Assembly (NCBI GenBank): GCA_029962745.1
Contig: CM057157.1
Span: forward strand, 29,698,777 to 29,762,776
DNA: 64,000 nt
From: Echinometra lucunter
Lineage: Eukaryota > Echinodermata > Echinoidea > Camarodonta > Echinometridae
Reading direction: 5' to 3'
Both the position numbers and the translations under genes were made by a program. Below the pieces are notes generated by a model, which saw only the letters and a program-made list of their open reading frames with translations, was not told the DNA's origin and made no database searches. Below, one piece after another: positions 26,223 to 32,473 of the stretch. The stretch's first letter is position 1, and the number at the start of each line of letters is the position of its first letter.

Positions 26223-28179
26223 TTTCTTTTTTATAAGTCTACTCACTATTCATGAAAGCTCCTGTACATTTTTGGTGGCAAAAGGGAAATTGGTATGAAC
26301 TGATCAAACAAAGTTTGACATTGTGTGCCTTGCATTACAAGATACATGTACATGCATGGGACCATGCGATATTCCATTCATGATGTCCACTGAATTTTAG
26401 TGTGAATATCTGAAACGAACACAATTTAACGATTACACACTCGGACACCTGCACCTCAACTACTCCCTGTACGATCACAACACTTATTACACAAAGTAGG
26501 AATTACACTGTGAAAGGTAGAATCACCATGTAACGCAAGGGGGGGGGGGGGGGCGGGGGATGACCTTGTGACACATGACCAGAAAGATTTTCACAAAAGT
26601 TCATATTTGTTTTTTCTTTTTTAGGATCAATGGGTAACTATGCTCAAGAAGCATCAGGCTATGGGCCTCAGAGAGGAAACTACAATCAAGGCTATAATCA
26701 AGGTCAGTCATTTGTAAAATTTCTTAATCCTTTCCAAGAAGGTATAGAATATGGTTAGTGACAAGGGGCAAGTACTGTATTCCCAACTTCCACTTACAGT
26801 CGCTAACAAAATATCTTGTGGCTGTTGGGCATGGGGCAAAATTTTGAATGCATTGCACATCAGAGACTGCCCTAATCCATGCACGAGGCAAATGACACTT
26901 CATATGTAAGAGAGAGGACAGAAGAGAGAAGATGAAACAAGTGAATGAGAGAAGATGACCAGAGGAATAGCATATGATTGGTTCCTTACCCTGAATGACA
27001 ACATCCATTCTACATAATTTTCTGGTTATGCTTGGTTCACTAAAGACTTGTTCACTTAGGAGGAGGAAAACCTTAGGGTTTTCAAGTGCATTTAAGTGTA
27101 CAAAATAAATAGCTTTGACTGAACAAAAGACTGCACTTAAAATGTTGTGCACTTATTTACTTGTGTGTTTTAAAATGCTTTAAAAGCCCAGTGGACCCCC
27201 CCCCCCCCCCCCCCCCCCGTTCGTTTCCTTCTTCATATTTGGACGGGTCTTAACAAATACATGAGAAACAGATACATAAGATTAAAAAATCTATAAATGA
27301 ATTTTCTAAGTTGTCTCTATTTGTATGACATTTGAAATACCTTTCCCATCATGTTGTTGATGCGTAATTTAGCCGTAGATGGTCAGTTTTCCTGCATTGT
27401 CTAAAAGCAAGATGTAATACTTGTTCTCTGCCATATACAGCTACAGAAGATCTTCAAAATTCCTACAGATTTCATTATGAGGACCTTTAGATCATACCTT
27501 GGTATTGTTTCTGTACAAATTTCATTGTGTTGCCACAGAATGTATCTAAAGAGATAAGCAAGATCCATGGTTGCTATCAAAGCTTTTGCTCTTACTCCAG
27601 CAATAAACAATGCAGTTAACCCATTCATGACAGGAATTATTTAAAGCCTAATTTGATCAGCTTTTATTCTTCAAATTGGCAACACCAACATTTTTATTTT
27701 ATTGCTACATTTTTCTTATAAAACGTCATGTATCTGAAATGAATATAAATTGACAGAAATTATGATGAGACATCAAAAAGTTGCCAATTTGCAGGGGAAA
27801 ACGGTGATTTTAAACTTTCTATCACATTGCCAATTTAAGGATTTTAATGCTTATTTTCCTTTAAAAAATTTTCAGCATCAAACAACGGATATTGACGCAA
27901 CCGAAATGGGCACAGTTTGTGTAGAATTTTTTGCTCTTTCTTCTCATGTATTTGGTATGATTTTTAGGGCTTTGCATCAAAAGATATTAGGCCAAAATAC
28001 AAAATGTGGACCTCTGTCACGAATGGGTTAATGAACTCTTTTTTTCAGGTCCCCAGGCACAGCAGCCCCCACAGCAAGGGTATGGACAACAACAAATGGA
28101 GGGAGGACAAGACATGTATGGCGGCAGCAATTATGGCAAGGCTAACATGGGAAACCAGTTCCATCCATACAGTCGATAA
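1151..28179 (+). CDS. Two-RRM hnRNP A/B-type RNA-binding protein (DAZAP1/Hrb27C/Musashi-like), 5'-partial, 11 exons seen
   Basis: Joined exons: 1151-1191, 3158-3327, 4330-4476, 5995-6043, 8033-8115, 11072-11267, 13750-13944, 23106-23156, 26052-26165, 26625-26702 and 28049-28179. All have AG/GT borders and keep one frame (417 codons plus stop). RRM1 has RNP2 KIFVGG and RNP1 KGFGFVTF. After a basic linker, RRM2 has KIFVGGI and RGFGFVTL and ends in EIKKAQPK, as in Musashi and Hrb27C. The tail is Gly-rich, then Q/G/Y-rich, and ends FHPYSR. Family members bind mRNA and act in splicing, localisation and translation; tails of this composition often phase-separate. The start codon is upstream of the window or in an exon I could not find. 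Which subfamily it belongs to is uncertain; membership of the hnRNP A/B superfamily is not. Confidence 0.9.
1280..1915. repeat. Foldback element, about 640 bp, with CpG-containing hairpin modules
   Basis: Left and right halves are reverse complements: ACAAAATCCCATAG near 1327 pairs with CTATGGGATTTTGT near 1868, and TATCGATAACTTACAAATTA near 1347 pairs with its complement near 1835. The inner arms hold CTCGGCCTACGGCCTCGGTG near 1541 and its complement near 1651. GTGGCCATATAACGAATTAT at 1279 recurs in direct orientation near 1979, so the structure is composite. Confidence 0.7.
2370..2700. mobile_element. Non-autonomous hAT-type element (MITE)
   Basis: Terminal inverted repeats TAGGGCTTAACCGATAT begin at 2370 and end at 2700. 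An exact 8-bp target duplication TTGTTTGG lies at 2362-2369 and 2701-2708. The interior is rich in GATCGG/CATCGG repeats and has no coding frame. Confidence 0.88.
2820..3157. repeat. Minisatellite of 40-45-bp units abutting the RRM1 exon
   Basis: Seven to eight diverged units of the form CATTCAAATCCTGTGTTCAC, then TCTCCTTG, then TTGACCTTAGATG. The last unit merges into the true acceptor and exon start (CCTTGATTTTAG/ATGTATTCAAGG). Confidence 0.8.
3158..3327 (+). CDS. hnRNP gene exon: body of RRM1
   Basis: It follows the acceptor GATTTTAG and ends GAG/GTAAGA. It begins with the rest of an Asp codon (DVFKAYFEKYG), carries RNP1 KGFGFVTF and closes with SLDGKE. The exon sits directly after a minisatellite whose units resemble its own acceptor, and a palindromic MITE starts 13 bases after its donor. 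Confidence 0.92.
3341..3488. mobile_element. Palindromic GTTTCAT MITE, family a, copy 1
   Basis: Inverted ends GGGCCCAGTTTCATAAAACT and its complement, inner stem CTTGTTATCARTAACAAG, centre CTGATTGGCTGA. It starts 13 bases after the donor of the RRM1 exon. Confidence 0.85.
3489..4329. other. Intron sequence with no gene
   Basis: AT-rich. Near 3730-3780 there is a CTTGTATAGCGCATATCGCG segment with TCTATGCGCTT that looks like a decayed repeat. CAGGGCTTGAAATACGTGCC at 3891 resembles a hAT end, but no partner was found. The opposite-strand frame at 3877-4128 shows no family resemblance. Confidence 0.4.
4330..4476 (+). CDS. hnRNP gene exon: inter-RRM linker and start of RRM2
   Basis: The acceptor is TTTGTAG and the donor ACA/GTAAGT; 49 codons, phase 0 at both ends. 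It encodes LDCKRCKARG and a basic linker, then RNP2 KIFVGGI and the first helix of RRM2 (EDLYEVFSSFG). Confidence 0.92.
4870..5300. repeat. GGTCAAAGG-type tandem repeat remnant (two units)
   Basis: A CCGTCCATCC-rich head is followed by two diverged units of about 150 bp, each with CATTTGTAACC, GGTAGATG, AGGGACC, GGTCAAAGGTCAAA and CTGCAAG. The layout resembles the array at 52933-53944, although the sequence differs. Confidence 0.55.
5302..5882. repeat. Foldback element with about 190-bp arms
   Basis: AAGGAGAATGCAACC at 5303 pairs with GGTTGCATTCTCCTT at the right end. Between them AGTGAAAGTTTGAGCAAAAT and GGGGATCCTTGAATTGGCAA recur as complements. The AT-rich centre of about 190 bp shows no gene. 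Confidence 0.8.
5995..6043 (+). CDS. hnRNP gene exon: RRM2 middle
   Basis: The acceptor is GATTTTTAG and the donor GAG/GTATGA. It reads VEDVHIMTDTETGKHR, the beta2-beta3 part of RRM2, and leaves one G that completes the Gly of RNP1 in the next exon. Confidence 0.9.
6835..7336 (+). mobile_element. 3' fragment of a CR1/L2-like non-LTR retrotransposon with TTA tail
   Basis: The open frame 6904-7239 reads TPILRSLHWLPIKARILFKV, then NGIAPAYLSDLI and PKLWNNLPHNIRS, the hallmark C-terminus of L2/CR1-like reverse transcriptase proteins. Upstream the frame is broken. The element ends in an ATT/TTA microsatellite at 7315-7335. It is a 5'-truncated dead copy inside a host intron, in host orientation. 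Confidence 0.85.
8033..8115 (+). CDS. hnRNP gene exon: RRM2 RNP1 and second helix
   Basis: The acceptor CTGTATCTAG lies just after a short CTAC/ACCT repeat. It reads (G)FGFVTLDSEEAVEKLV and ends LELKGKS at TCG/GTAGAG. The donor is weaker than the others but phase and protein continuity fix it. Confidence 0.9.
8116..9866. other. Long AT-rich intron stretch
   Basis: I see no repeat with recognisable ends and no exon here. The open frames at 8354-8548, 8945-9130 and 9343-9561 are short and lack family resemblance. Confidence 0.5.
9867..10226. repeat. Foldback MITE, about 360 bp
   Basis: TAAAGCATAGTTTTCACAG at the left pairs with CTGTGGAAACTATGCTTTA at the right. Complementarity continues through GAAAAAATG and CCAACATTC to a short AT-rich centre near 10040. 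No coding frame. Confidence 0.78.
10227..10907. other. Intron sequence, nothing recognised
   Basis: AT-rich DNA between two MITEs in the intron that ends at the exon beginning 11072. I see no exon, inverted repeat or known repeat. Confidence 0.45.
10908..11038. mobile_element. Palindromic GTTTCAT MITE, family a, copy 2 (right arm shortened)
   Basis: The left arm GGGCCCCCATTTCATAAAAC and stem CTTGTTATCAGTAACA are intact, with centre CAGCCAATCAG. The right end runs straight from CAACTTG to TGAAACGGAACCC, so about 20 bases of the right stem are missing. It ends 33 bases before an exon. Confidence 0.85.
11072..11267 (+). CDS. hnRNP gene exon: end of RRM2 and Gly-rich tail
   Basis: The acceptor is GCTTTAG. 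It begins MEIKKAQPKMN (the last RRM2 strand), then Gly-rich GGPGGPGPMGGGGGGYG. The donor is ATGG/GTAGGT, phase 1. A truncated palindromic MITE ends 33 bases upstream. The opposite-strand open frame across this exon is a shadow of its composition. Confidence 0.92.
11321..12086. repeat. Interspersed repeat R1, copy A, split by a TTAA element
   Basis: It shares ACTCCACAATAGCTTTTAC, TAGATCATTCATACA, TTTCACTTTCAACTC, AGAGTTGAAGAGTCCTT and GACTRCTGCAACA with copy B at 63332-64000. Each copy is interrupted by a different TTAA element, so each shows the other's empty site. Confidence 0.8.
11385..11873. mobile_element. TTAA-flanked non-autonomous element (ends AGRCATTGG)
   Basis: TTAA at 11381-11384 and 11874-11877 flanks inverted ends AGACATTGGTTAAC and GTTAGCCAATGCCT. 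The interior has a GCGCATGCGCGTG patch near 11593. Copy B of repeat R1 lacks it (GGCTTCAATAG), which confirms an insertion. TTAA targets fit piggyBac or Kolobok families. Confidence 0.82.
12087..13114. other. Intron sequence, nothing recognised
   Basis: AT-rich. The frames at 12182-12448 and 12788-13027 have no splice context or family resemblance. Confidence 0.5.
13115..13247. mobile_element. Palindromic GTTTCAT MITE, family a, copy 3
   Basis: Ends GGGCCCCGTTTCATAAAACT and its complement ATGAAACGGGGCCC, stem TTATCAGTAACAA, centre CAGCCAATCA. The best-preserved ends of the family. Confidence 0.88.
13343..13678. mobile_element. Mariner-like MITE, 336 bp
   Basis: Inverted ends CACTCAACAAAAAAAGAAAG and CTTTCTTTTTTTTGTTGAGTG with TA on both sides (13341-13342, 13679-13680). 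No coding frame. The TA target fits the Tc1/mariner superfamily. Confidence 0.82.
13750..13944 (+). CDS. hnRNP gene exon: Gln/Gly/Tyr-rich tail segment 1
   Basis: The acceptor is GATTTACAG and the donor GGAG/GTAAGG; 195 bases, phase 1-1, so it could be skipped without a frame change. It encodes a low-complexity segment of GGY, GYGG and QQQ blocks, prion-like in composition. Intron 13945-23105 follows and contains the 7.55-kb transposon. Confidence 0.9.
14027..15180. repeat. Tandemly duplicated left end of the 7.55-kb transposon
   Basis: Two units of about 550 bp begin near 14027 and 14577. Both carry TGGGCCAG, a C run, GGATTTTTC, GGAATCGGAATCCACTT, AAGTGGTGGGTGTGGCCTCT and CCGTTGCCATGGCA. 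Both also have GTCCGTTTAGTATAAAATTG-like blocks and end with TTCCATGACAACAGA. Only one such unit is present at the right end. Confidence 0.75.
15459..17045 (-). CDS. C-terminal open segment of the broken transposase-like gene
   Basis: About 528 codons follow the TAG (first internal Met at 17027). The order is a helical segment (QPKHILLAMSIWHLTGRAD), Gln-rich spacer, WCVKTKKRSVREQAVV, WGGWISLTGG, TFDLAAAKKAYETIW and the GAFHMACTYISAVGK block. The end is DKVWLLMRFLRATKTNDLTL. Stop TGA at 15459-15461. Confidence 0.7.
   Translation of the reverse strand, partial: ELPPEQLYSFLSLLLVGKKVEQLSSDQSHRVKSIGQDIVYAVTNGRWMQPKHILLAMSIWHLTGRADIIRIINRFGHCVSYSKLLEILTAINMATQGSESPIPPSIKEEGNQLVHFCWDNFDLNEETPSGTGTTHSTHGIIIQESLPQPDQSQPANNQSGNDQPASNQSGNDQPTEDQPADNQLAQHQPAQNEPRWCVKTKKRSVREQAVVMQPCFIKKYTEPSISGPVSVPPNTCTSDAKESDTMWILSRKVNEAQQVVPGWGGWISLTGGQEEERKSTVEYMPPVNSPITDNATVMHVLKISQEATAALGQNYTIITFDLAAAKKAYETIWCYPSKFKNIIICLGAFHMACTYISAVGKYMKGSGLEEVIVESSVCASGSIDKVLSGRHYNRARYVLRTVVEALERLLLASYQDAEGEVFAEEEVELINKVAQNPSKEFLSALKQHPKWQEWFEKYERYKLKLRNGDGGKTAQFWIGFMDKVWLLMRFLRATKTNDLTLHIACLHEMRKGKMKSSNWFVKNYEHEL
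17046..17940 (-). CDS. Middle open segment of the broken transposase-like gene
   Basis: The frame is open from about 17950 (RNGAYVNNLENIIKEL) down to the TAG. It contains the His/Cys motif YHRECYQKF, the CIFC pair and the HNHHFCYRDYV block, then a conserved stretch ending at GDAIHN. No Met is near its 5' end because the true start lies in the upstream segment. Confidence 0.65.
18121..19730. other. Non-coding part of the 7.55-kb transposon
   Basis: AT-rich DNA upstream of the minus-strand gene; its promoter should lie here, but I see no clear motif. Bases about 19516-19731 are one copy of a 215-bp unit repeated at 20411-20620 (CACCCCATCTGTTCT, GAACAGACTATAATAGTTAT, GATCTATGATACCGTACTAT). Confidence 0.5.
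19740..20410. mobile_element. Non-autonomous hAT-type element nested in the 7.55-kb transposon
   Basis: Inverted ends CAGTGGCAGCACCA and TGGTGCCGCCACTG, with exact 8-bp target duplication ATCATTGT at 19732-19739 and 20411-20418. Long G and C runs sit just inside the ends. The middle has three 60-70-bp units with GCGAGCGAAGCGAGCAAGCC, shared with the hAT element at 47893-49549. Confidence 0.88.
21016..21029 (+). promoter_or_regulatory. CTCF-like core motif inside the transposon
   Basis: CCACCAGAGGGCGC fits the vertebrate CTCF core CCASYAGRKGGCRS at all 14 positions. Whether the host CTCF reads the same motif, and whether the site is bound, cannot be told from sequence. Confidence 0.4.
21578..22868. 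other. Intron sequence, nothing recognised
   Basis: AT-rich host intron between the transposon and a MITE. The frames at 21998-22201 and 22233-22574 show no family resemblance or splice context. Confidence 0.45.
22869..23015. mobile_element. Palindromic GTTTCAT MITE, family a, copy 4
   Basis: Ends GGCCCTGTTTCATAAGATTT and ACGAAACGGGGCC, stem GTTATCAGTAACA / TTATTGATAACAA, centre CAGATGCAAGAATTTCAG. It ends 90 bases before the 17-codon hnRNP exon. Confidence 0.83.
23106..23156 (+). CDS. hnRNP gene exon: short 17-codon tail cassette
   Basis: The acceptor is ATATTGCAG and the donor AATG/GTAACA; 51 bases, phase 1-1. It reads GKPSGGGDNYGDERSRN, more charged than its neighbours. Its small symmetric size makes it a likely cassette exon. 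Recognition rests on splice sites and phase, so it is less certain than the Q-rich exons. Confidence 0.75.
23157..24075. other. Intron sequence, nothing recognised
   Basis: AT-rich intron after the 17-codon exon, with an A/G run near 23531-23553 and no repeat with clear ends. Confidence 0.45.
24084..24418 (-). mobile_element. tRNA-derived SINE, minus orientation (boundaries approximate)
   Basis: On the minus strand GAGTTCGCATCC (24357-24346) fits a B box. About 45 bases upstream, AGTCGGGTGAGCCAGTAAAG is a plausible A-box region. The body runs through GTTTCCCGTTTCATAGACGC and CCGGCACATAGGAGTC, sequence of a kind common in marine invertebrate SINEs. Confidence 0.5.
24419..25040. other. Intron sequence, nothing recognised
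   Basis: AT-rich DNA between a SINE and a mariner-like MITE. I see no exon or paired ends. Confidence 0.4.
25041..25215. mobile_element. Mariner-like MITE (CAGTGGAACCTCGTTATAA family)
   Basis: The left end CAGTGGAACCTCGTTATAA is preceded by TA. The right end TTATAACAAGGTTGGCCTG is its degraded complement. TTATAACA blocks recur inside. This end is widespread in invertebrate Tc1/mariner MITEs. Confidence 0.65.
25216..26051. other. Intron sequence, nothing recognised
   Basis: Contains the opposite-strand frame 25493-25885, which has no family resemblance. No repeat ends found. Confidence 0.45.
26052..26165 (+). CDS. hnRNP gene exon: Gln/Gly/Tyr-rich tail segment 2
   Basis: The acceptor is TTTTCAG and the donor CAGG/GTAAAT; 114 bases, phase 1-1. 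It reads AQGYGNYGGYGQAQQDPYGQ and then a long Gln run with Met. A TA microsatellite lies about 20 bases past the donor. Confidence 0.9.
26185..26218. repeat. TA microsatellite
   Basis: An uninterrupted TA run about 20 bases after the donor of the Q-rich exon 26052-26165. Confidence 0.9.
26259..26480. repeat. Interspersed repeat R2, copy A
   Basis: Matches 56968-57205: TTTTTGGTGGCAAAAGG, ATTGGTATGAACTGAT, TGTGTGCCTTGCAT, GATATTCCATTCATGAT and CTGAATTTTAGTGTRAAT recur in the same order. No ends or coding frame recognised. Confidence 0.6.
26625..26702 (+). CDS. hnRNP gene exon: Tyr/Gly/Asn tail segment 3
   Basis: The acceptor is TTTTTTAG and the donor CAAG/GTCAGT; 78 bases, phase 1-1. It encodes SMGNYAQEASGYGPQRGNY and NQGYNQ, typical of hnRNP low-complexity tails. 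Confidence 0.88.
26703..27619. other. Intron sequence with a C homopolymer
   Basis: A run of 23 C lies at 27196-27218. The minus-strand frame 26724-27152 (142 codons) lacks any recognisable domain, and I do not count it as a gene. Confidence 0.5.
27620..28027 (+). mobile_element. piggyBac-like 408-bp element P, copy 1
   Basis: TTAA at 27616-27619 and 28028-28031 flanks inverted ends CCCATTCATGACAG and CTGTCACGAATGGG. Its right border is 21 bases from the last coding exon of the hnRNP gene. It carries the roughly 90-codon frame MTEIMMRHQKVANLQGKTV (27750 onward) seen in other copies. Confidence 0.87.
28049..28179 (+). CDS. hnRNP gene last coding exon
   Basis: The acceptor CTTTTTTTCAG is 17 bases after the TTAA copy that follows a piggyBac-like MITE. 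It reads GPQAQQPPQQGYGQQQMEGG, then NYGKANMGNQFHPYSR and stop TAA at 28177-28179. The 3' UTR follows; ATTAAA hexamers at 28991-28996 and 29006-29011 are candidate poly(A) signals. Confidence 0.9.
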
Positions 28180-30410
28180 ACAGGTCTAGTGGGAACAACC
28201 CTGGTTGCCTGATACCTGCACTGCATGTACAGTCTTAAGGGTTCTCCACATGACTAACATGTTCATATTCTTTATTCTAGTTGTAAATCTTCCCACTAAG
28301 ACTTGTTTCCAGTTCTGTTATTTTTGCTTTTGTTTGTTCTGTTTTCTTTTTTGTGTGGGGTGGGGAGAGGGAGGAGGAAGTAATGTATAGATTTTTAAAA
28401 AGTTAAACTAATTTTTTGATGGAGCAAACATATATATAAACCGATCAGTGAAACATGACTAGTGAAATGTCTGGTTGAAGGGAAAAATCAACACAGTATG
28501 ACACAGTGTGAATAGTATGAAGATAAAAAAAATCTTAGGGTTCCATCTACAGTTATGTGAAAAGTTAGTGTGAAAAGTTGGCATTCTTCATACTATCATT
28601 ACTGTTGACTGTAGTTTCTCAAATGAGTTGCATTCCAGTCATTTGTTGAAAATTTATGTGAAAACATGGTATTTATTGCATATGCATATTATTCTTTACT
28701 TTGACCATATTGCTTTGTTTTCATTGAGTCAGCAAGAAGCAATGGGTCTAAATATCTGCCTTAAAAAAAATGATAAAATAGAGTGAAGCATGTATTTAAT
28801 GTTTCTTTTCTGTATAAACATGCCTGTCTTTTATAGCAATCTAAATTCTAGCTCTGATGTCTGAAGTAATAGTTGAAGGGAATGAAATAGATGCACACTT
28901 TCATAAAAGAACAATCATCAGATAATGAGGAAAGGAAACAGTTATTTCTATTTCTGTATGATATATCTTGATTTTTCATTCTCCTTTGATATTAAATTCT
29001 ATGATATTAAATCTTTTGACCGTGATGTGATGTAGATTTTGATATTTGAGATTTAGGCGAATAAGAAATCATTTTGGCAGTATTCATTAGGATGCCTTTG
29101 TGGACAAGATTGTATTGCAAAGGAATTATTTTACTGTGTAAATTCAACTTGATTCAAATTGGCAACATGATTACTGTCTTAATAATTTTCATTATGTTCA
29201 CTAGATCCACACCTGTATGGATTGATCAAGTTTTATTTTGATGTACTATTTCCATAAAAGATGATAGTGTAATGCCTCACATATTGTTTTATTCACATGA
29301 TCTTTTTGTATGTTTCAAATGCTTAAATTCAAGATTTCATTCCTAAGATTTGAAATTGTTCGGTACTGGATAGTTATTTTCGACACAGAAAATCATGGAA
29401 ATATTATTTATTTTATTTCTATGGTATTTGTACATGTGTGATTTGGGAACTGACTGATTGTTTGTTTAGGGTAATGTTATTTGCCTCTCATGCGAGTTTA
29501 TTCCATATTTGCCTTCATTGAAGTCATTTTACACAGAATTTCAAAGGACGAGAATTACAGGAGTAACAGTTTGTTTATTGTCTTTGCAGCATTGTACAGC
29601 TATCTGAGACAGAGAAACTAGATGAAATGCATGCCTAAGATCTTAGAACCAACACTGCAGATCTATGATACAATAGGGGTAATGAAGCTGATTTGATAGA
29701 CTTACACATTTACACATTTTCTACCTCCATGTAGGATTCAAGCAATAGCAGGTGATAAACTGGACACAAGTGATTTAACCTCCATATGAAATACTGTATT
29801 TTCAATTCAAATTCAGTCTTAGGTATTGCCTAGTTTAACTATCAAATCAGTCACTGAAATATTCTTTGTTAAACTATACTTTGTTTACAGTTTAAATGAA
29901 CATTGAAAACTTGAGGGCAATGTCCTTTCTACTCATGGGTGTGTATATTGTTAGCAGTTTTGTATAAAAAGACGTTATAATGACATTTTTCTGGCCATGA
30001 TTAACATTGTAAAATGTATATCTTGTTAGGGAGGCTGATTGATGTGAGGAAAACTCTGTGGAATTCAAAGGAATGTTCTGTTACTTGTCAAAATTTTGGA
30101 TATGGCTCTGCTAAGTCCATTCAAACAGTTCTAATTCAGCAGGGATTTGATTCATATTTAGCTTAAAAGTCTATTTCATTTTCTCGATGTGAGCATTTAT
30201 CAACTTTGTCAGTAAAGATGAAATGGATTTTTGTTCTATATTTTTGAAAGAGAAAACTGATTAAACAAATTCCTCATGTTTTTACTCGAAAATCTTCTAT
30301 CACTTTCCTTAATTTCAAGTGGCAGTGACGGGATAGTACAGAAATAGTTCTGACAGGATCTGTGGTATTTACATCTGTTATTAGTGTATCTGTGTAAAAA
30401 GTGCACTGTA
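28180..30410 (+). other. Presumed 3' UTR and downstream of the hnRNP gene
   Basis: AT-rich, with no coding frame of note and no recognisable repeat ends over 2.2 kb, consistent with a long 3' UTR. ATTAAA hexamers at 28991 and 29006 are possible poly(A) signals; the true end is not decidable. Confidence 0.5.
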
Positions 30411-30811
30411 TTCGTGACAGAGGTCCACATTTTGTGGTTCGGCCTAATATCTTTTGATGCAAAGCCCTAAAAATCATACCAAATACATATGCAGAAAGAG
30501 CAAAAAATTCTACACAAACTGTGCCCATTTTAGTTGCGTCAATATTCGTTGTTTGATGCTGAAAATTTGTTAAAGGAAAATAAGCATTAAAATCCTTAAA
30601 TTGGCAATGTGATAGAAAGTCTAAAATCACCGTTTTCCCCTGCAAATTGGCAACTTTTTGACTTCTCATAATTTCTGTCAATTTATATTCATTTCAGATA
30701 CATGACGTTTTATAAGAAAAATGTAGCAATAAAATAAAAATGTTGGTGTTGCCAATTTGAAGAATAAAAGCTAATCAAATTAGGCTTCAAATAATTCCTG
30801 TCACGAATGGG
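30411..30811 (-). mobile_element. piggyBac-like element P, copy 2 (left end truncated)
   Basis: It begins at TTCGTGACAG without the leading TTAACCCA. The right end CTGTCACGAATGGG and TTAA (30812-30815) are intact. The minus-strand frame starting MTEIMRSQKVANLQGKTV (30681) is open through the element, with one in-frame codon lost relative to copy 1. Confidence 0.85.
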
Positions 30812-31019
30812 TTAAAAGTGTGACGTTTGTTCTGATCACTCGGACATTGAAGAGGCTAGAAAAATGGTAAAATCCATGACAAATGAAGTCTACCATGTGT
30901 GTTTCATGAGTTTGTACATGATTGATGATGTTGAAGTGATTGTAAGATGCTGCTGTCCTTTCCAATTCATACTCTGCATGATTTCTGTCAAAGTGGGGAT
31001 CTCTGTGTATGTGTTGATG

Positions 31020-31172
31020 CAGGGGTGGATTGGGGGGGGGGGGGGGGAATTGGCTACGGCCCCTCTCTTTTGAAACCGAGGACCTTTTTTCATCAAATTT
31101 TTCTGGTAAAACAGACTCCTGAAATAGCCGATCAGCTCTCCCCCCTTTTGAAAAATGCTGGATCCAGCCCTG
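31020..31172. mobile_element. Small hAT-like MITE remnant
   Basis: The left end CAGGGGTGGATT and right end GGATCCAGCCCTG are imperfect complements, with a G run and CTCCCCCC inside. The flanking 8-mers do not match, so the element is old or the call is wrong. Confidence 0.5.
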
Positions 31173-31865
31173 TCGTGTGTTGTGAAGTGTCTTGAATGTT
31201 TGTTTTTGTGTGCTTGTGTTTGCTAGGATTTTTTTTTTTTTTTAAAGGGGGGTATTGAATGATAAGTAAGCAAACAATAACTTTTGCCTCAACAGATGTT
31301 GGAATGAGAAAGTATGATAAATGTGAGCGATAAGTTTATTGATTGATAACATTACACATGAGCACTGAAATGGTGGAAAAATATTTAATTGGAAAAAAAA
31401 AAGAAGCAAAAAGCAAACCACTGCCAGGACAGACAAACCCTTGACCTAGCAAGATCACTTGGCTGATTCTGTTGTGAAAAAAAAAAGGATCACAGATGTA
31501 GCAAGGTATTAATATAACAAGTGAACTTCCTCGATCCCAAGACATTTCACCAGGAACATAGAGTGTATACAGAAATTATTCAACAAGAAGCTTTGATTGT
31601 ACCAGGGGAAAAAGAAGAAAGGGTTTTTTTTTGTTTGTTGAAGTTAGAAGTGCCTGATATAATTTGCCGGTTCAACAACAACATTTATAGTTGACATTGG
31701 ATTTTTTCTTCATTTATAGAGGCTTAGAGCCTTGTCTGCCAGTCACAAAAACGTGAGGGCTACCAGTATTTTTAGTAATTGTGTAGAATCATTGTTTACT
31801 CTGTTAGAAAATTTGTTTGCAGTGACAATCACCCCCTTTTCACGTTGAAAAAGAATGTCTTCCAT
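31173..31865. other. Intergenic sequence, nothing recognised
   Basis: T- and A-runs at about 31230 and 31394. No gene or repeat ends identified. Confidence 0.4.
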
Positions 31866-32044
31866 TAACCGGGCATGTTGGCTCAATTGATAGAGCGTCC
31901 GCTCCCCGGCCGAGTCATACCAAAGACTTTACACATAATGGGACCTTCTGCCTTCTCGCCAGGCACTCGGCATAAGAATGGAGAAGGGTAATAATGACAT
32001 GTTATGCAGGGCCTGCTGGAAGAGTAGGTGATAAAAGCTGAAGT
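31866..32044 (+). mobile_element. tRNA-derived SINE (sea-urchin-like) with internal loss
   Basis: The head GGCATGTTGGCTCAATTGAT holds the A box TGGCTCAATTG (31879-31889), followed by AGAGCGTCCGC. CGGCCGAGTCATACCAAAGA is tRNA-unrelated body I recall from echinoderm SINEs. The B box expected between them is missing, so about 30-40 bases seem deleted. It runs directly into an ATT/TTA array. Confidence 0.65.
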
Positions 32045-32046
32045 AC

Positions 32047-32087
32047 GACTATTATTATCATTGTTATTATTATTGTTATTATTATTA

Positions 32088-32146
<59 letters not shown>

Positions 32147-32196
32147 GTTGTTGTTATTATTATTATTGTTATTATTATTGTTATTATTATTATTAG

Positions 32197-32228
<32 letters not shown>

Positions 32229-32306
32229 TTATTATTGTTGTTATTATTATTATTATTATTGTTATTATTATTGTTATTATTATTATTGTTATTATTATTA
32301 TTGTTA

Positions 32307-32341
<35 letters not shown>

Positions 32342-32342
32342 G

Positions 32343-32376
<34 letters not shown>

Positions 32377-32397
32377 CATTATTATCATTATTATTAA
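32047..32397. repeat. ATT/TTA microsatellite of about 350 bp at a SINE tail
   Basis: Uninterrupted triplet array with scattered GTT, AGT and ATC variants. The long Leu-only and Ile-only frames on the two strands are products of the repeat, not genes. Confidence 0.95.
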
Positions 32398-32473
32398 ACT
32401 CTTCTTATGGACTAAATGTGCATTGATATCCTTTAGTAAGAAATCATGATCAACAGTTTTGACCTAATGGATA

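Noticed and set aside
26724..27152. 142-codon minus-strand frame in an hnRNP intron
   Set aside because: No domain, no splice context and no repeat partner; ordinary for AT-rich intron DNA.
31866..32044. Possible functional tRNA gene
   Set aside because: An A box is present but the B box and acceptor stem are not; it is a SINE head.
32002..32426. Long Leu-only and Ile-only open frames on both strands
   Set aside because: They are translations of the ATT/TTA microsatellite, which has no stop codons in those frames.
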